A DNA stretch of 64,000 nt from an uncultured Roseobacter sp. (GCF_947495025.1 NZ_CANLXG010000002.1:372001-436000), one strand, 5' to 3'; shown: positions 54,541-64,000, counted from the first letter of the stretch. Notes: a model not told the origin generated them from the letters alone. A program made the numbers and translations.

Positions 54541-55737
54541 ATGACCAGCACATACAGCACTGATCCACGTTTTCACGCAGTCGTCGAACGTCGCGGGACG
54601 CATTCGACGAAGTGGGATTATATGGAAAAACTGTATGGTGTTTCTGCCGAAGACGGACTGGCAATGTGGACGGCTGACAGCGACTGGCCAACGGCCCCCT
54701 GTGTGCTTGGTGCGCTGCAGCGGGACGTGGAACACGGCGTTTTCGGCTATATGGCGACCCATGATGAATATCTGAACGCCATCCGCTGGTGGATGAAAAA
54801 CCGGCACGGCTGGGACGTCGAAAACAACTGGATTCTGACATCCCAGGGATTGGGCAACGCCATCGCGCTTGTGATCGACGTCTGGAGCAATCCGGGTGAT
54901 CACATCGTTACCTTCAGCCCGGTTTACCACGAGTTCCGCGTCAAAACCGAAAAAGCCGGGCGCGTCGTTACAGAATGTCCCCTTGCCCGTGACGGTGACA
55001 CTTATGTGCTCGATCTCGATGACGCGCAGGCGCGGATGACCGGCAAAGAAAAAATCCTGCTGTGGTGTTCACCGCAGAACCCTTCGGGTCGCGTCTGGTC
55101 GCGCGACGAGCTGCGCGCTGTTGCCGAATTTGCCGCCCGCAACGACCTAATCCTGGTGTCTGACGAGATCCACCACGATCTGGTGTACCCGGGGCATGAA
55201 TTTGTGCCAATGCATATTGCCGCACCCGAGCATACCGATCGCCTGATTGTGGCCTGTGCGGCGTCGAAAACCTTTAATATCGCCGGCCAGCGGACGGGGA
55301 ACATGATCATCCCCGACGATGCTCTGCGCGGGCGCATGGTGCGGCGTCTGAATTCGCTGGATTACAAACCCTCGGCGCTTGGGATCCAGATGATCACTGC
55401 CGCGTACAGCCCTGAAGGCGCGGAATGGGCCGACGCCCAGGTTGCCTATCTCCAGGGCAACACGGCGGTGTTTGATGCCGCTCTCAATGCGATCCCCGGC
55501 GTGCGGTCACTGCCGCTGCAATCAACTTACCTCGGCTGGGTGGATTTTTCCGGCACCGGCATGAGCTATGAGGAAGTATCGCGCCGTGTCCGCGAAGACG
55601 CGCGTATCGCGCCAAGCGCCGGCCCGGCCTTTGGAGCCGGTGGCGAAACTTTCCTGCGCTTTAACCTTGCGACACCCCGCTCGCGGGTCGAAGAGGCCTG
55701 CCAGAGACTGACGAAGGCATTCAGCGACCTGCAGTGA
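54541..55737 (+). CDS. PLP-dependent C-S lyase, PatB/MalY type
   Basis: A 398-residue fold-type I enzyme that cleaves cystathionine or related thioethers to a thiol, pyruvate and ammonia. WTADSDWPTAPCVLGALQR at the start is the family's M/WWVADMDF-like block. The PLP lysine lies in CAASKTFNIAGQRTGNM, and SDEIHHDLVYPGHEFVPMH is diagnostic. I chose ATG 54541. In marine roseobacters such lyases may feed on methylated-sulfur cysteine conjugates; that is inference. Its stop abuts the convergent gene. Confidence 0.93.
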   Translation: MTSTYSTDPRFHAVVERRGTHSTKWDYMEKLYGVSAEDGLAMWTADSDWPTAPCVLGALQRDVEHGVFGYMATHDEYLNAIRWWMKNRHGWDVENNWILTSQGLGNAIALVIDVWSNPGDHIVTFSPVYHEFRVKTEKAGRVVTECPLARDGDTYVLDLDDAQARMTGKEKILLWCSPQNPSGRVWSRDELRAVAEFAARNDLILVSDEIHHDLVYPGHEFVPMHIAAPEHTDRLIVACAASKTFNIAGQRTGNMIIPDDALRGRMVRRLNSLDYKPSALGIQMITAAYSPEGAEWADAQVAYLQGNTAVFDAALNAIPGVRSLPLQSTYLGWVDFSGTGMSYEEVSRRVREDARIAPSAGPAFGAGGETFLRFNLATPRSRVEEACQRLTKAFSDLQ

Positions 55738-56091
55738 TCAGCGGTTTGCGTCGGTGATCAGGGCGACGGGTGCGCCTTCCGGAAGCTCAAAATCCAGCGC
55801 CGCTTTGTCCGCCACTGCGGTTGCGCGCTTGTATTCATAGAGCATTTCGCCAGGCGCTTCCTCTGCCGCAACGATGAGACACTGAAACATGTGGATGCTG
55901 CCATCATAGAGGTCCACGAACCCGCGCAGAGACGAACCACCCAGTTCGGTGGCAAAGCCGGTTTTCCACATGCGCAGGACAGGGACCTGTTTGTCACCGA
56001 TATCAACTCTGAGCCGCGATGACTTCCGGGCTGCGTCTGCGCGCGCCTTGTCGAGGCCCGCCTGAATTTCCTTGGAAAGTACCGATTCCAT
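55738..56091 (-). CDS. Conserved small protein, unknown
   Basis: A 117-residue soluble protein: SVLSKEIQAGLDKARADAAR helix, then RLRVDIGDKQVPVLRMWKTGF and a strand-rich part with LRGFVDLYDGSIHMFQCLIV. It was trimmed to ATG 56089-56091, behind GGAG; upstream frame lacks a pattern. I do not know the family; proteins of this look are annotated as hypothetical. It converges on the PatB-like gene and diverges from the GST gene. Confidence 0.7.
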   Translation of the reverse strand: MESVLSKEIQAGLDKARADAARKSSRLRVDIGDKQVPVLRMWKTGFATELGGSSLRGFVDLYDGSIHMFQCLIVAAEEAPGEMLYEYKRATAVADKAALDFELPEGAPVALITDANR

Positions 56092-56270
56092 ACTGATCAC
56101 TCCGCTTCGCCCCACAGGGAAAACTGACCGGTTCTGTCTAAAAATCAAGTTAAGTTTTTGTAATACAACCACAGGTTTGTGCGCTTCTGCAGAGTTCTGT
56201 GCGCGCCCCGTACCGGTTGCCGCTGCGCTGCAGAACCCTAGGTTTGATACATGAAACAGGGGAGTCTGGT

Positions 56271-57245
56271 ATGGGTCTGCTGGTAGACGGCGTGTGGCAC
56301 GATCAGTGGTACGACACGAAATCGACACGCGGAAAATTCGAGCGGTCCGAGGCAAAATTCCGGAACTGGATCACGGCTGACGGATCGGCTGGTCCCTCGG
56401 GCGGCGACGGATTCGCTGCCGAATCGGGGCGGTACCATCTTTATGTCAGCTTTGCGTGCCCCTGGGCGCACCGCGCTCTGATCTTTCGGGTACTCAAAAA
56501 ACTCGAGGATCACATATCTGTTTCCGCCGTACATCCGGACATGCTGACCGATGGCTGGACTTTTGCCCGCGACGACCATGGCGCAACCGGTGATACGCTT
56601 TTCGGGTCTGAATTCATGCGTGATATCTACACCCGGGCCGAACCACAGTTTTCAGGCAGGGTCACGGTACCCGTTCTCTGGGACAAACAGCGGAATACAA
56701 TCGTATCGAATGAAAGTTCGGAAATCATACGCATGTTCAATGCCGCCTTTGACGGGATCACCGGGAACACTGACGACTACTGGCCCGAAGAGATGCGTGC
56801 TGCAATTGCGCCGGTAAATGACCGCATCTACGACACGCTGAACAACGGCGTTTACAAATGTGGATTTGCCACAACACAGGAAGCCTATGATGCCGCTGTT
56901 GTGCCCCTTTTTGATACGCTGGACTGGCTGGAGGAACGGCTGACAGACAACAGGTATCTGATGGGAGACCGCGTGACCGAGGCTGACTGGCGGCTTTTCA
57001 CTACGCTGGTCCGGTTTGATCCGGTCTATCACCTGCATTTCAAATGCAATCGCCGGCGCATCATCGATTACCCGGCAGTCAGCGGCTATCTGCGCGAGCT
57101 TTACCAGATGCCGGGCATCGCCGGGACGGTGAACCTGGCGCATATTGTGCGCCATTACCATTACAGTCACGAAACCATCAATCCACACCGGATCATTCCG
57201 ATCAATCCGGTGTCTGGTCTGGAGGCGCCACACGGCCGGGGATAG
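56271..57245 (+). CDS. Glutathionyl-hydroquinone reductase-like GST (YqjG/ECM4 type)
   Basis: A 324-residue omega/Xi-class glutathione transferase. The active Cys63 is in FACPWAHR, and the C-terminal helical domain has LYQMPGIAGTVNLAHIVRHYHYSH, ending in INPHRIIPINP. These enzymes remove glutathione from glutathionyl-hydroquinones. I chose ATG 56271. It could act with the WrbA-like reductase in quinone handling, though they are 18 kb apart. A long AT-rich leader (56092-56270) holds the divergent promoters. Confidence 0.93.
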   Translation: MGLLVDGVWHDQWYDTKSTRGKFERSEAKFRNWITADGSAGPSGGDGFAAESGRYHLYVSFACPWAHRALIFRVLKKLEDHISVSAVHPDMLTDGWTFARDDHGATGDTLFGSEFMRDIYTRAEPQFSGRVTVPVLWDKQRNTIVSNESSEIIRMFNAAFDGITGNTDDYWPEEMRAAIAPVNDRIYDTLNNGVYKCGFATTQEAYDAAVVPLFDTLDWLEERLTDNRYLMGDRVTEADWRLFTTLVRFDPVYHLHFKCNRRRIIDYPAVSGYLRELYQMPGIAGTVNLAHIVRHYHYSHETINPHRIIPINPVSGLEAPHGRG

Positions 57246-57250
57246 CCGGA

Positions 57251-57637
57251 TCAGCGTCGCGCGGGACCCTGAGGCTCTGCGCGCGGGGCGTGATGCTCAA
57301 CCATTGCGGCAAGATCCGAAGGCGGCGTGCGCGTTGGAACAAACGCGCAGACGTTCGGCGCAAGCGAGAAGATTGACCCGTCTGAGAAAAAGCTGGTGTT
57401 GGTCACGAAAATCACACGTGCCCACGGTTGGCGATAGCTTGCATAATCGGCCACAGCCAGCGCGGAATCATCACCCAGCACGAGGTTCAGGATGATCACC
57501 TCGACGTCGTTGTCCGACAGATACTCCGTCGCTTCTGCCTGGCCCGACGTGTGATGGACCGACATGCCACAACGCTGCAGATAGGACGACCAGATCCCTG
57601 CAAGGCCTTTGTCTTTCTCAACGATAAGGACTTTCAT
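57251..57637 (-). CDS. Receiver-domain protein with Asn at the phospho-acceptor site
   Basis: A 128-residue stand-alone receiver fold: MKVLIVEKDKGLAGIW at the start (acidic Glu7/Asp9), and the strand-3 site VEVIILNLVLGDDS. The phospho-acceptor position, residue 51, is Asn rather than Asp. The switch region IFVTNTSFF keeps a Thr, but the conserved Lys is not evident (AFVPTRTPP). It is therefore probably not phosphorylated in the usual way, so it may act as a constant or otherwise regulated protein-binding module. No histidine kinase is adjacent. Convergent with the GST gene. Confidence 0.85.
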   Translation of the reverse strand: MKVLIVEKDKGLAGIWSSYLQRCGMSVHHTSGQAEATEYLSDNDVEVIILNLVLGDDSALAVADYASYRQPWARVIFVTNTSFFSDGSIFSLAPNVCAFVPTRTPPSDLAAMVEHHAPRAEPQGPARR

Positions 57638-57827
57638 CTGATGACCCTTCCGGGGTGGCTGAATTGCCAGCTGGTACCTCACTGGTCTGCCTGAAAGATT
57701 AACAAACGGTTAACTTCCGCCTGCATCCGGGTGTGCGATCACCATGTCTTGAATAAACGGCTGGATTCCGCTTTCTGTCTCGTGTGGGCGCGCGGATAAG
57801 CGCCGGTGCAATGGGGTTTGTCTCAGA

Positions 57828-58787
57828 GTGACAACAGAAAATCGTGACCACGGCGGAGGGCTGGATGCAGCCACCGCGCGTTTCGGAGGCAGCCGAATCG
57901 GGTGGATCGACCTCTCCACCGGCATTAATCCGCAGCCGTATCCGGTATCGCATGTATCCGCTGATGTCTGGACCGCATTGCCGGATCAGGCGGCTCAGGA
58001 CGCTCTTGTCGGGGCCGCCCGGACATTCTGGAATGTGCCCGAGGGGGCAGATGTGCTTGCAGCCCCCGGAGCCTCCGCGCTGATTGCAGCACTGCCGGCC
58101 CTGAGCGAGCCCGGCACTGTGACCATTCCGGCACCGACCTACAACGAACACGCTGCTGCGTTTGGCGCCGCGGACCGCAGCCTGAGCACGGATGACACAT
58201 CAGCACAGACACAGGTGCTTGTGCACCCCAACAACCCTGATGGACGGCTCTGGCGGACAGAAGACTTCCCGGCCGCCGCCGCTTCGCTGACAATCATCGA
58301 CGAGAGCTTCTGTGATGTGCTTCCGGATGCATCACACATCGCACTCAGCGCAGAGCCGGGGTACGTTATCCTGAAGAGTTTCGGGAAGTTCTGGGGACTC
58401 GCGGGTATGCGCCTTGGCTTTGCCATCGCGCACCCCGGGACGATATCTGTACTGCGCGACAGAATTGGCCCCTGGGCCGTCTCGGGGCCCGCTCTGCAGA
58501 CCGGCGCCACAGCCCTGCGCGACGCAGGCTGGGCCACTGCGACACGCCAGCGCCTGAAAGAGGACAGCAGCCGGCTCGACTCACTGATGTCCGCAACAGG
58601 TGCTGAATGCCTTGGCGGCACCACGCTCTTTCGCCTCTACAGCGTCGCCAACGCTGCCGCGATGCAGGAACGACTCGCACGGCACCACATCTGGTCCCGC
58701 ATCTTTCCCTATTCCGACAGCTGGATACGGCTGGGCCTGCCGGCTGAAATCCACTGGCCGCGCGTCGAGGCAGCGCTGCGCGCATGA
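57828..58787 (+). CDS. cobC: Threonine-phosphate decarboxylase, cobalamin aminopropanol arm
   Basis: A 319-residue PLP enzyme that makes (R)-1-aminopropan-2-ol phosphate for the nucleotide loop of B12. It begins GTG 57828 with [33 protein letters not shown], standard for the family. The PLP lysine is in [18 protein letters not shown]. The name follows the Pseudomonas scheme (CobD in Salmonella). Coupled to cobD by a 4-nt overlap. No cobalamin riboswitch was seen in the 190 bp upstream. Confidence 0.93.
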   Translation: MTTENRDHGGGLDAATARFGGSRIGWIDLSTGINPQPYPVSHVSADVWTALPDQAAQDALVGAARTFWNVPEGADVLAAPGASALIAALPALSEPGTVTIPAPTYNEHAAAFGAADRSLSTDDTSAQTQVLVHPNNPDGRLWRTEDFPAAAASLTIIDESFCDVLPDASHIALSAEPGYVILKSFGKFWGLAGMRLGFAIAHPGTISVLRDRIGPWAVSGPALQTGATALRDAGWATATRQRLKEDSSRLDSLMSATGAECLGGTTLFRLYSVANAAAMQERLARHHIWSRIFPYSDSWIRLGLPAEIHWPRVEAALRA

Positions 58788-59692
58788 GCCTCGCTGCCGC
58801 CCTTGTTTTTGCACTCCTGCTTGATGCGCTATTTGGCGAGCCGGAAAGCGTCTGGCAGCATATACCGCATCCGGCGGTTCTTATGGGCCGTCTGGTGGGC
58901 CTGCTGGACCGGCGCCTCAACGCAGACCGGTCTGAAAAGGCCATGGGCGTGCTTGCGGCAACTGTGCTGATCACAGTTGGTGCCGTGACCGGTACGTTAC
59001 TGTCCCTCGCCGGCCCTGTTGCAGAGATCATCGTTGCCGCTGTCCTGCTCGCACAGCGGTCGCTCGTTGACCATGTCAGCGCTGTTTCCAGCGGTCTTGG
59101 CCGGTCACTTGCCGAAGGTCGCCATGCCGTTTCGATGATCGTCAGCCGCGATACCGCAGGCATGGACGACACCGCCGTTGCCAGATCCGCGATTGAAAGT
59201 GCTGCAGAAAACCTGTCTGACGGCGTGATTGCCCCGGCCTTCTGGTTCCTGATCGCCGGTCTGCCTGGTCTGATCATCTATAAACTGGTCAATACGGCGG
59301 ACAGTATGATTGGCTACCGCACACCCCGGTACGCTGAATTCGGCTGGGCATCCGCCCGCCTGGACGATCTTCTCAACCTGGTGCCTGCCCGCCTGACCGC
59401 GTGGCTGATCGCGCTCTGCGCCGGTGTCACAGACCTGCGCGGCGTGCGGGCAGATGCTGCACTGCACCGGTCACCGAACGCAGGCTGGCCCGAAGCCGCA
59501 ATGTCGCGTGCCCTGGGTGTCGCATTGTCCGGACCACGGGCCTACGATGGTCAGATGCGCGACTTTCCTTACGTGAACGAAGCCGGACGCCGCACGCTAC
59601 GGTCGGTGGACATCGATGCGGCAATCGGCATGCTGTGGAAAGCCTGGGGCCTGTTTCTGATCCTCTGCCTTGGCCTTGCCCTACTGAACTGA
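58784..59692 (+). CDS. cobD: Adenosylcobinamide-phosphate synthase (CbiB/CobD)
   Basis: A 302-residue membrane protein that links the aminopropanol (phosphate) arm to adenosylcobyric acid. Signatures: [26 protein letters not shown] at the start, [25 protein letters not shown] in the middle, [20 protein letters not shown] near the end. Several helices. The name follows the Pseudomonas scheme. Second gene of the two-gene cob operon. Confidence 0.95.
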   Translation: MSLAAALVFALLLDALFGEPESVWQHIPHPAVLMGRLVGLLDRRLNADRSEKAMGVLAATVLITVGAVTGTLLSLAGPVAEIIVAAVLLAQRSLVDHVSAVSSGLGRSLAEGRHAVSMIVSRDTAGMDDTAVARSAIESAAENLSDGVIAPAFWFLIAGLPGLIIYKLVNTADSMIGYRTPRYAEFGWASARLDDLLNLVPARLTAWLIALCAGVTDLRGVRADAALHRSPNAGWPEAAMSRALGVALSGPRAYDGQMRDFPYVNEAGRRTLRSVDIDAAIGMLWKAWGLFLILCLGLALLN

Positions 59693-59707
59693 CGCGGGAG
59701 AAAAAAC

Positions 59708-60877
59708 ATGATGCGCCTGACAACTGCTGCCCTGGTGGCCCTGCTGACCACGGGCACTGCTGCGCTGGCCTGCGGCGGCAGTTTCTCTGGTTTCGTGGAC
59801 GGACTGCGATCGGAAGCTGAAGCGCGGGGTCACAGCAAAGACAGTACCCGGCGTTTCTTTGCCGGGATTCGCCAGAGCCAGAGCGTGCTGCGCGCGGATC
59901 GGGCGCAGGGCGTTTTTCAGAAACCTTTCACCGATTTTGCGCGCAATCTGATCTCGGAAGCGCGCAGGAAAAAGGGCGAGGCCAAGGGGCGCGAGTTCGA
60001 TGCGGTGTTTGACCGGATTGAGCAACGCTATGGCATCAACCGGGGCGTGCTGCTGGCGTTCTGGGCGTTTGAAACGGACTATGGCGGCTTCCAGGGGGAT
60101 TTCAATACGGCCAATGCGCTTGTCACACTCGCGCATGACTGCCGGCGTCCGGAGCTTTTCCGCCCGCAGGTTTTCGCCGCGCTAGAGCTGTTCGAACAGG
60201 GTGCATTTGATCCGGCGACAACAACGGGCGCCTGGGCCGGCGAAATCGGTATGGTTCAGATGCTGCCCCGCGATATTCTTGAGCACGGCACAGATGCCGA
60301 CGGCGACGGGCGCGTGTCGCTGAAAACCTCGGCACCGGATGCGCTGATGTCAGGCGCTGCGATGCTGAACGGATTTGGCTGGCGGGCTGATGAACCCTGG
60401 CTGCAGGAAGTCACGGTCCCTGACACCATGGACTGGTCTCTGAGCGGCATTACCACCACGCGGTCTGCGGCAGACTGGCAGAAAATGGGCGTCTCGGCGC
60501 GCAGCGGGGAAATGGCAACCGGATTGCAGGCGTCGCTGATCCTGCCGCAGGGGCGCAAAGGGCCCGCCTTCCTCGCCTATCCGAATTTCAGTGTCTACTT
60601 CGACTGGAACCAGAGCTTTACCTATGTGCTGACCGCCGCCTACTTTGCAACGCGGATTGAAGGTGCACCCGCTTTCGACCCCCGCAGCCCCGAAAAAGGC
60701 CTGTCCGGCGATGCGATGAAAGAACTGCAGCGCAGGCTGCGCGACCGGGGACATGATGTGGGGAAAATCGATGGTATTCTGGGCGCGGGCACGCGCGCAG
60801 CCGTCCGCGCCGAACAGGGCAGGCTCGGTCTTCCTGCCGATGCCTGGCCCACACAGGCGCTGCTCTCGCGGCTCTGA
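59708..60877 (+). CDS. Lytic murein transglycosylase with peptidoglycan-binding domain
   Basis: A 389-residue periplasmic MltB-family enzyme cutting the glycan strand with 1,6-anhydro product. A signal peptide ends LLTTGTAALAC (a possible lipobox Cys at residue 21). The catalytic Glu is in AFWAFETDYGGFQGDF, and GEIGMVQMLPRDILEHG follows. A peptidoglycan-binding type 1 domain closes the chain (MKELQRRLRDRGHDVGKIDG). An ATG 3 nt later is an alternative start. It follows cobD by 15 bp; the functional link is not evident. Confidence 0.93.
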   Translation: MMRLTTAALVALLTTGTAALACGGSFSGFVDGLRSEAEARGHSKDSTRRFFAGIRQSQSVLRADRAQGVFQKPFTDFARNLISEARRKKGEAKGREFDAVFDRIEQRYGINRGVLLAFWAFETDYGGFQGDFNTANALVTLAHDCRRPELFRPQVFAALELFEQGAFDPATTTGAWAGEIGMVQMLPRDILEHGTDADGDGRVSLKTSAPDALMSGAAMLNGFGWRADEPWLQEVTVPDTMDWSLSGITTTRSAADWQKMGVSARSGEMATGLQASLILPQGRKGPAFLAYPNFSVYFDWNQSFTYVLTAAYFATRIEGAPAFDPRSPEKGLSGDAMKELQRRLRDRGHDVGKIDGILGAGTRAAVRAEQGRLGLPADAWPTQALLSRL

Positions 60878-60964
60878 AGCACGCGTTGTTAACCTTTTTT
60901 TACCCGGTGTTTTATAATTTTCCCGGCGAAACACGCATTCAGGTTTGTTTACACCTCTGATCCT

Positions 60965-60978
60965 GCCGGTCCTCCGGC
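60965..60978. terminator. GC-rich hairpin between convergent genes
   Basis: GCCGG-TCCT-CCGGC, then GGGGTCATTTTT on the plus side. It can serve the rightward lytic transglycosylase transcript. The T-run overlaps the stop region of the leftward small gene. Confidence 0.5.
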
Positions 60979-60982
60979 GGGG

Positions 60983-61351
60983 TCATTTTTCTGCAGGCGG
61001 CCGGACAGGATAGCGCTCGCCCTTTTCCGTCAGAAGAACAATGCGGCCTGCGCTCTCAACATATCTGTCACATCGCCCAAAACCGTTACGAAACGTAATA
61101 CAGACAGTTCCGTCGGGCTGTATGCGATACGCTCCATAGGCCGTCTGACCACTGGCATAGGTATATGAATACGCCCCCCCAGCGGAGTATTTTGACTGCC
61201 CGTCATCAAAAAACGTCAGAGTTTGCCCTTCGGTCAGCGCGCGCGTTTCTGTTGCATCCAGGGCCCGGTCCGAACTGCGCAGTGCCCAGTCCTGCGCAGC
61301 GACCGGCAAAGCCAGAACAATAAACAAAGGCAGGCAGACAGCGTATTTCAT
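60983..61351 (-). CDS. Small secreted protein, unknown
   Basis: A 122-residue protein with a signal peptide (KYAVCLPLFIVLALPVAAQ, cleavage after about residue 20) and a strand-rich periplasmic part: GQTLTFFDDGQSKYSAGGAY, then YRIQPDGTVCITFRNGFGRCD with two cysteines likely paired. I chose ATG 61351 at the signal peptide start. Family not recognised. Between the lytic transglycosylase (convergent) and smc. Confidence 0.75.
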   Translation of the reverse strand: MKYAVCLPLFIVLALPVAAQDWALRSSDRALDATETRALTEGQTLTFFDDGQSKYSAGGAYSYTYASGQTAYGAYRIQPDGTVCITFRNGFGRCDRYVESAGRIVLLTEKGERYPVRPPAEK

Positions 61352-61429
61352 GTGCCCAGACTGGCACAGACCGACCCGTTCGGCAGACACATTTCAGTGA
61401 ACGGTAACGGGCCATCGCCCGGGCGCAGA

Positions 61430-64000
61430 TCAGGCGACCAGCGTTTCGGCCTTTTTCAGGTCCACCGATACCAGCTGGCTCACGCCCTGTTCGGCCATTG
61501 TCACACCAAAGAGCCGGTCCATACGCGCCATTGTCACCGCGTGGTGTGTGATGATCAGGAAACGGGTGTCTGTCTGCCGGCACATTTCGTCGAGCAGATC
61601 ACAGAACCGCGTCACGTTCGCATCGTCCAGCGGTGCGTCCACCTCGTCGAGCACACAGATCGGCGCGGGGTTCGCCAGGAACACCGCAAAGATCAGCGCC
61701 ATGGCGGTCAGGGTCTGCTCTCCGCCCGACAACAGACTGAGCGTTGAGAGCTTCTTGCCCGGTGGCTGGCACATGATCTCCAGACCCGCCTCCAGCGGAT
61801 CTTCGCTCTCCACCATCACCAGGTTTGCCTCGCCGCCGCCGAACAGATGCGTGAACAGCATCGAGAAATTGGTGTTCACCTGTTCAAAGGCGGTCAGCAG
61901 GCGCTCGCGCCCCTCTTTGTTGAGGCTCGCAATTCCGCCGCGCAGGGTGCGGATCGCCTCTTCGAGGTCAGCCTTCTCACTGGTCAGCGTGTCGTGCTCG
62001 ACCTGAACCTCTTTTGCGTCCTCCTCGGCGCGCAGATTGACGGCCCCCAGCGCGTCGCGCTGACGCTTGAGACGGTTCACATCCGCTTCAAGCGCATGGG
62101 CATCGGGCATCTCATCAGGGGTCGTCTCCAGCTGAGTCAGCAACTGGCTGGGCGTCACCTGGGCTTCGTCGGCAATTCTCTCGGCAGCTGCAGCAACCGT
62201 TTCGCGGGCGGCATCACTGCGGGCCTCTGCGCGGGCACGCGCCTCGCGCGCTTCTGAGGCCAGTCGCTCCGCATCGCGCTCAGCCATTGTTGCCTCTCGC
62301 AGCGCACCTTCGGCTGCAGAAAGCCGATCGCTGCTTTCTGCCCTGCGCGCTTCCGCTGTGTTGATCGCCTCTGACAGCTCGTCGCGCTTTGCCGCAAGCT
62401 CTGCAGGTGCCGCACTGGCTTCCTTCAGCTCTGCTTCGGCCTGCCCCTTGCGCTCAACCAGCTCGGCACTGCGCTTTTCGGCCGTTTCCAGGCGGTGACG
62501 CCAGCCGCTGATCTCTTTTGTAACTTCCTGTGCGCGGCGGGTCCGTGCCTCGCCTTCACGGCGCAATTCGTCATGTGCAGAGCGGCGCGACATCATCGTG
62601 ATCCGCGCAGCTTCGACAGCAACACGCACAGCTTCGACCTGTTCGCGTGCTTCTGTGAGATCCCCCAGCTCTTCGAGCGCGCGCTCGGCCTCGCGTAGAC
62701 GCGTGCGGGCGGCCATCGCTTCTTCCTCGTGGCGCGTCACCGCGAGACCCAGCGATTCCAGCCGGCCCTGCGCCAGATTGCGATCTGCCTCGGCCTTGCT
62801 CAGCGCCCGCCCGGCCTCGGCCACCAGACGGTCGGCCGACCGGCGGGCCTCGCGCGCCATCTGATCGGCCCGGGACAACTCGCCCAGTTGCCGCGTCAGC
62901 AGTTCATGCGCCGCCAGTGCGCCTTCGGCCTTCTGCGTGGCAACCTCAAGACCCTGCTTGAGCTCTTCCAGTCGGTTCAGCTGCTGCAGACGCAGCGCTG
63001 CGGCCGACGGCGCATCCTCGGCCCAGGCACGGTATCCGTCCCAGCGCCAGAGATCGCCATCGGCGGAGACCAGTCTCTGGCCCGGCGCCAGGTCTTTCTG
63101 CAGACGTGATCCGTCATCGGCATCTACCAGCCCGATCTGGCTCATCCGCCGCGCCAGCACCCCGGGCACGGTAACAAAAAGAGACAACGGCTGAACGCCT
63201 GGCGGCAGCGGCTGATGACGTTCATAGGCAGGCAGAACCGCCCAGCCGGACGGGCCATCGGCCGACACCTCCGGCGCCCGCAGATCATCTGCCAGCGCAG
63301 CGCCGAGAGCCTTTTCGTATCCGCTTCTGACCTGCAGCTGGTCAAGGATCTGACCACCCTCGGCGGTATCCCGCGCCACCAGCTTGGCCAGAGCGCCCGC
63401 CTCAGCCCGCAATGCGTTGGCCTCACCCTCGGCCTCAGAACGATGCGCACGGGCATCCGCTTCCCGGGCCTGAGTCTCGGCCCTGGCCTCTTCGGCCTCC
63501 TGCAATGCCTTATCCGCGTCCGCGGCAGTTTTGACAGCCTGCGCCTCAGCCGTCTGCGCTGCTGCAAAATCCGCCCCGGCTTTTTCCAGCGCCGCTTCGC
63601 TGTTTGCGACGGCCTCACGGGCACGTGCCGCTTCAGAGCCCGCGCGGCTTTCGGTTTTGCGGCTGTCCTCCAGGAGACGCTGCGCGGACTGATGGCGCGC
63701 GGCCAGACGGGCCATATCTTCGGTTTGCTGGGACATCTCGCCTTCGCGTGTCTGCAGCACCGCTGCCGCTTCCCGTGCGACTTCGGATGCCTCTGACAGG
63801 CGCTCTTCATGACCCTCAGCGGCCTTTGCAAGCTCGGTGGCTTCCCATTCCAGCCGCTCTATGGTCTCGCCCGCATCGCGATTGAGGCCACCCTCGCGTT
63901 CAATGTCACGCGCCAGCTGGGCAATACGTCCGGTCAGTGTCTCGATCTGCGCTTCTGCGCGGGCTTCCTGGTCGCTCAGGGTATCACGCTGCACGGCCAG
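61430..64000 (-). CDS. smc: Chromosome segregation protein SMC (N-terminus outside window)
   Basis: C-terminal 856 residues of a protein usually near 1150; the frame is open through 64000. Long coiled coil, then the hinge near VRSGYEKALGAALADDLRAPEV, a second coiled coil and the C-terminal ATPase half: the signature LSLLSGGEQTLTAMALIFAV and Walker B PICVLDEVDAPLDDANV, then D-loop and H-loop FLIITHHAVTMARMD. SMC condenses and separates replicated chromosomes, together with ScpAB. Very Ala/Arg/Glu rich, as typical for GC-rich alphaproteobacteria. Confidence 0.97.
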   Translation of the reverse strand: MAVQRDTLSDQEARAEAQIETLTGRIAQLARDIEREGGLNRDAGETIERLEWEATELAKAAEGHEERLSEASEVAREAAAVLQTREGEMSQQTEDMARLAARHQSAQRLLEDSRKTESRAGSEAARAREAVANSEAALEKAGADFAAAQTAEAQAVKTAADADKALQEAEEARAETQAREADARAHRSEAEGEANALRAEAGALAKLVARDTAEGGQILDQLQVRSGYEKALGAALADDLRAPEVSADGPSGWAVLPAYERHQPLPPGVQPLSLFVTVPGVLARRMSQIGLVDADDGSRLQKDLAPGQRLVSADGDLWRWDGYRAWAEDAPSAAALRLQQLNRLEELKQGLEVATQKAEGALAAHELLTRQLGELSRADQMAREARRSADRLVAEAGRALSKAEADRNLAQGRLESLGLAVTRHEEEAMAARTRLREAERALEELGDLTEAREQVEAVRVAVEAARITMMSRRSAHDELRREGEARTRRAQEVTKEISGWRHRLETAEKRSAELVERKGQAEAELKEASAAPAELAAKRDELSEAINTAEARRAESSDRLSAAEGALREATMAERDAERLASEAREARARAEARSDAARETVAAAAERIADEAQVTPSQLLTQLETTPDEMPDAHALEADVNRLKRQRDALGAVNLRAEEDAKEVQVEHDTLTSEKADLEEAIRTLRGGIASLNKEGRERLLTAFEQVNTNFSMLFTHLFGGGEANLVMVESEDPLEAGLEIMCQPPGKKLSTLSLLSGGEQTLTAMALIFAVFLANPAPICVLDEVDAPLDDANVTRFCDLLDEMCRQTDTRFLIITHHAVTMARMDRLFGVTMAEQGVSQLVSVDLKKAETLVA

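Noticed and set aside
57638..57827. Cobalamin riboswitch upstream of cobC/cobD
   Set aside because: No B12-box-like sequence or the expected set of stems could be found, and the space is short.

Overview
The window is about 60% GC or more and has the look of a Roseobacter-group alphaproteobacterium (Rhodobacterales). Markers for this are the block murA - DUF2948 - hisD - UPF0262 - low-molecular-weight phosphatase, three tandem peptide deformylase genes next to fmt, a DksA/TraR-type zinc-finger protein, and many ATGA/GTGA translational couplings. This assignment is inferred from gene content, not from a database search. It reads as ordinary chromosome with a few accessory spots. No phage, plasmid partition genes, rRNA, CRISPR array or complete insertion sequence was seen.

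Layout. 1-9.3 kb: a fatty-acid oxidation multifunctional enzyme (cut by the left edge) with an IclR regulator, a small methyltransferase, and a four-gene oligopeptide-type ABC importer. 9.5-12.8 kb: a two-gene YjhX(TopAI)-YjhQ-like pair and a large MscS channel. 13-19.5 kb: a tightly coupled seven-gene operon (four glycosyltransferases, histidine phosphatase, polysaccharide deacetylase, methyltransferase) of unassigned product. 19.6-22.6 kb: a tiny entericidin-like lipoprotein, a DksA-like protein, then 1.26 kb without a recognisable gene holding two perfect DnaA boxes and several palindromes. That stretch is followed by one AT-rich coiled-coil/two-helix membrane protein gene that looks acquired and ends 4 nt inside lepA's stop. 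22.6-28.8 kb: lepA, an unknown polytopic membrane protein, an orphan hcp behind a CRP-type palindrome, a porin and a lipoprotein. 28.8-34.4 kb: the leftward murA/hisD block and tRNA-Thr(GGT). 34.6-38.5 kb: a DMT exporter and a LysR-centred locus (tautomerase, NTF2-like protein, WrbA-like quinone reductase). 39.2-43.2 kb: a polyprenyl glycosylphosphotransferase and an ECF sigma - VWA protein pair. 43.3-51.8 kb: a dimethylglycine-dehydrogenase-like/MttB-like pair and an RND efflux pair. 51.8-57.6 kb: GlsB-like protein, fmt with three deformylases, a PatB-like C-S lyase, a glutathionyl-hydroquinone-reductase-like GST and a receiver-like protein. 57.8-64 kb: two cobalamin nucleotide-loop/aminopropanol-arm genes, a lytic transglycosylase, a small secreted protein and the C-terminal part of SMC (cut by the right edge).

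The most notable points are: a third deformylase paralogue that has lost both the metal-binding Cys and the catalytic Glu; a receiver domain with Asn in place of the phospho-acceptor Asp; a near-40-bp element shared by the wrbA-like promoter and the tautomerase/NTF2 promoter on either side of a LysR gene; the TopAI-like toxin opened by a TTG codon; the seven-gene glycan operon; and the acquired membrane gene beside the DnaA-box/palindrome stretch.
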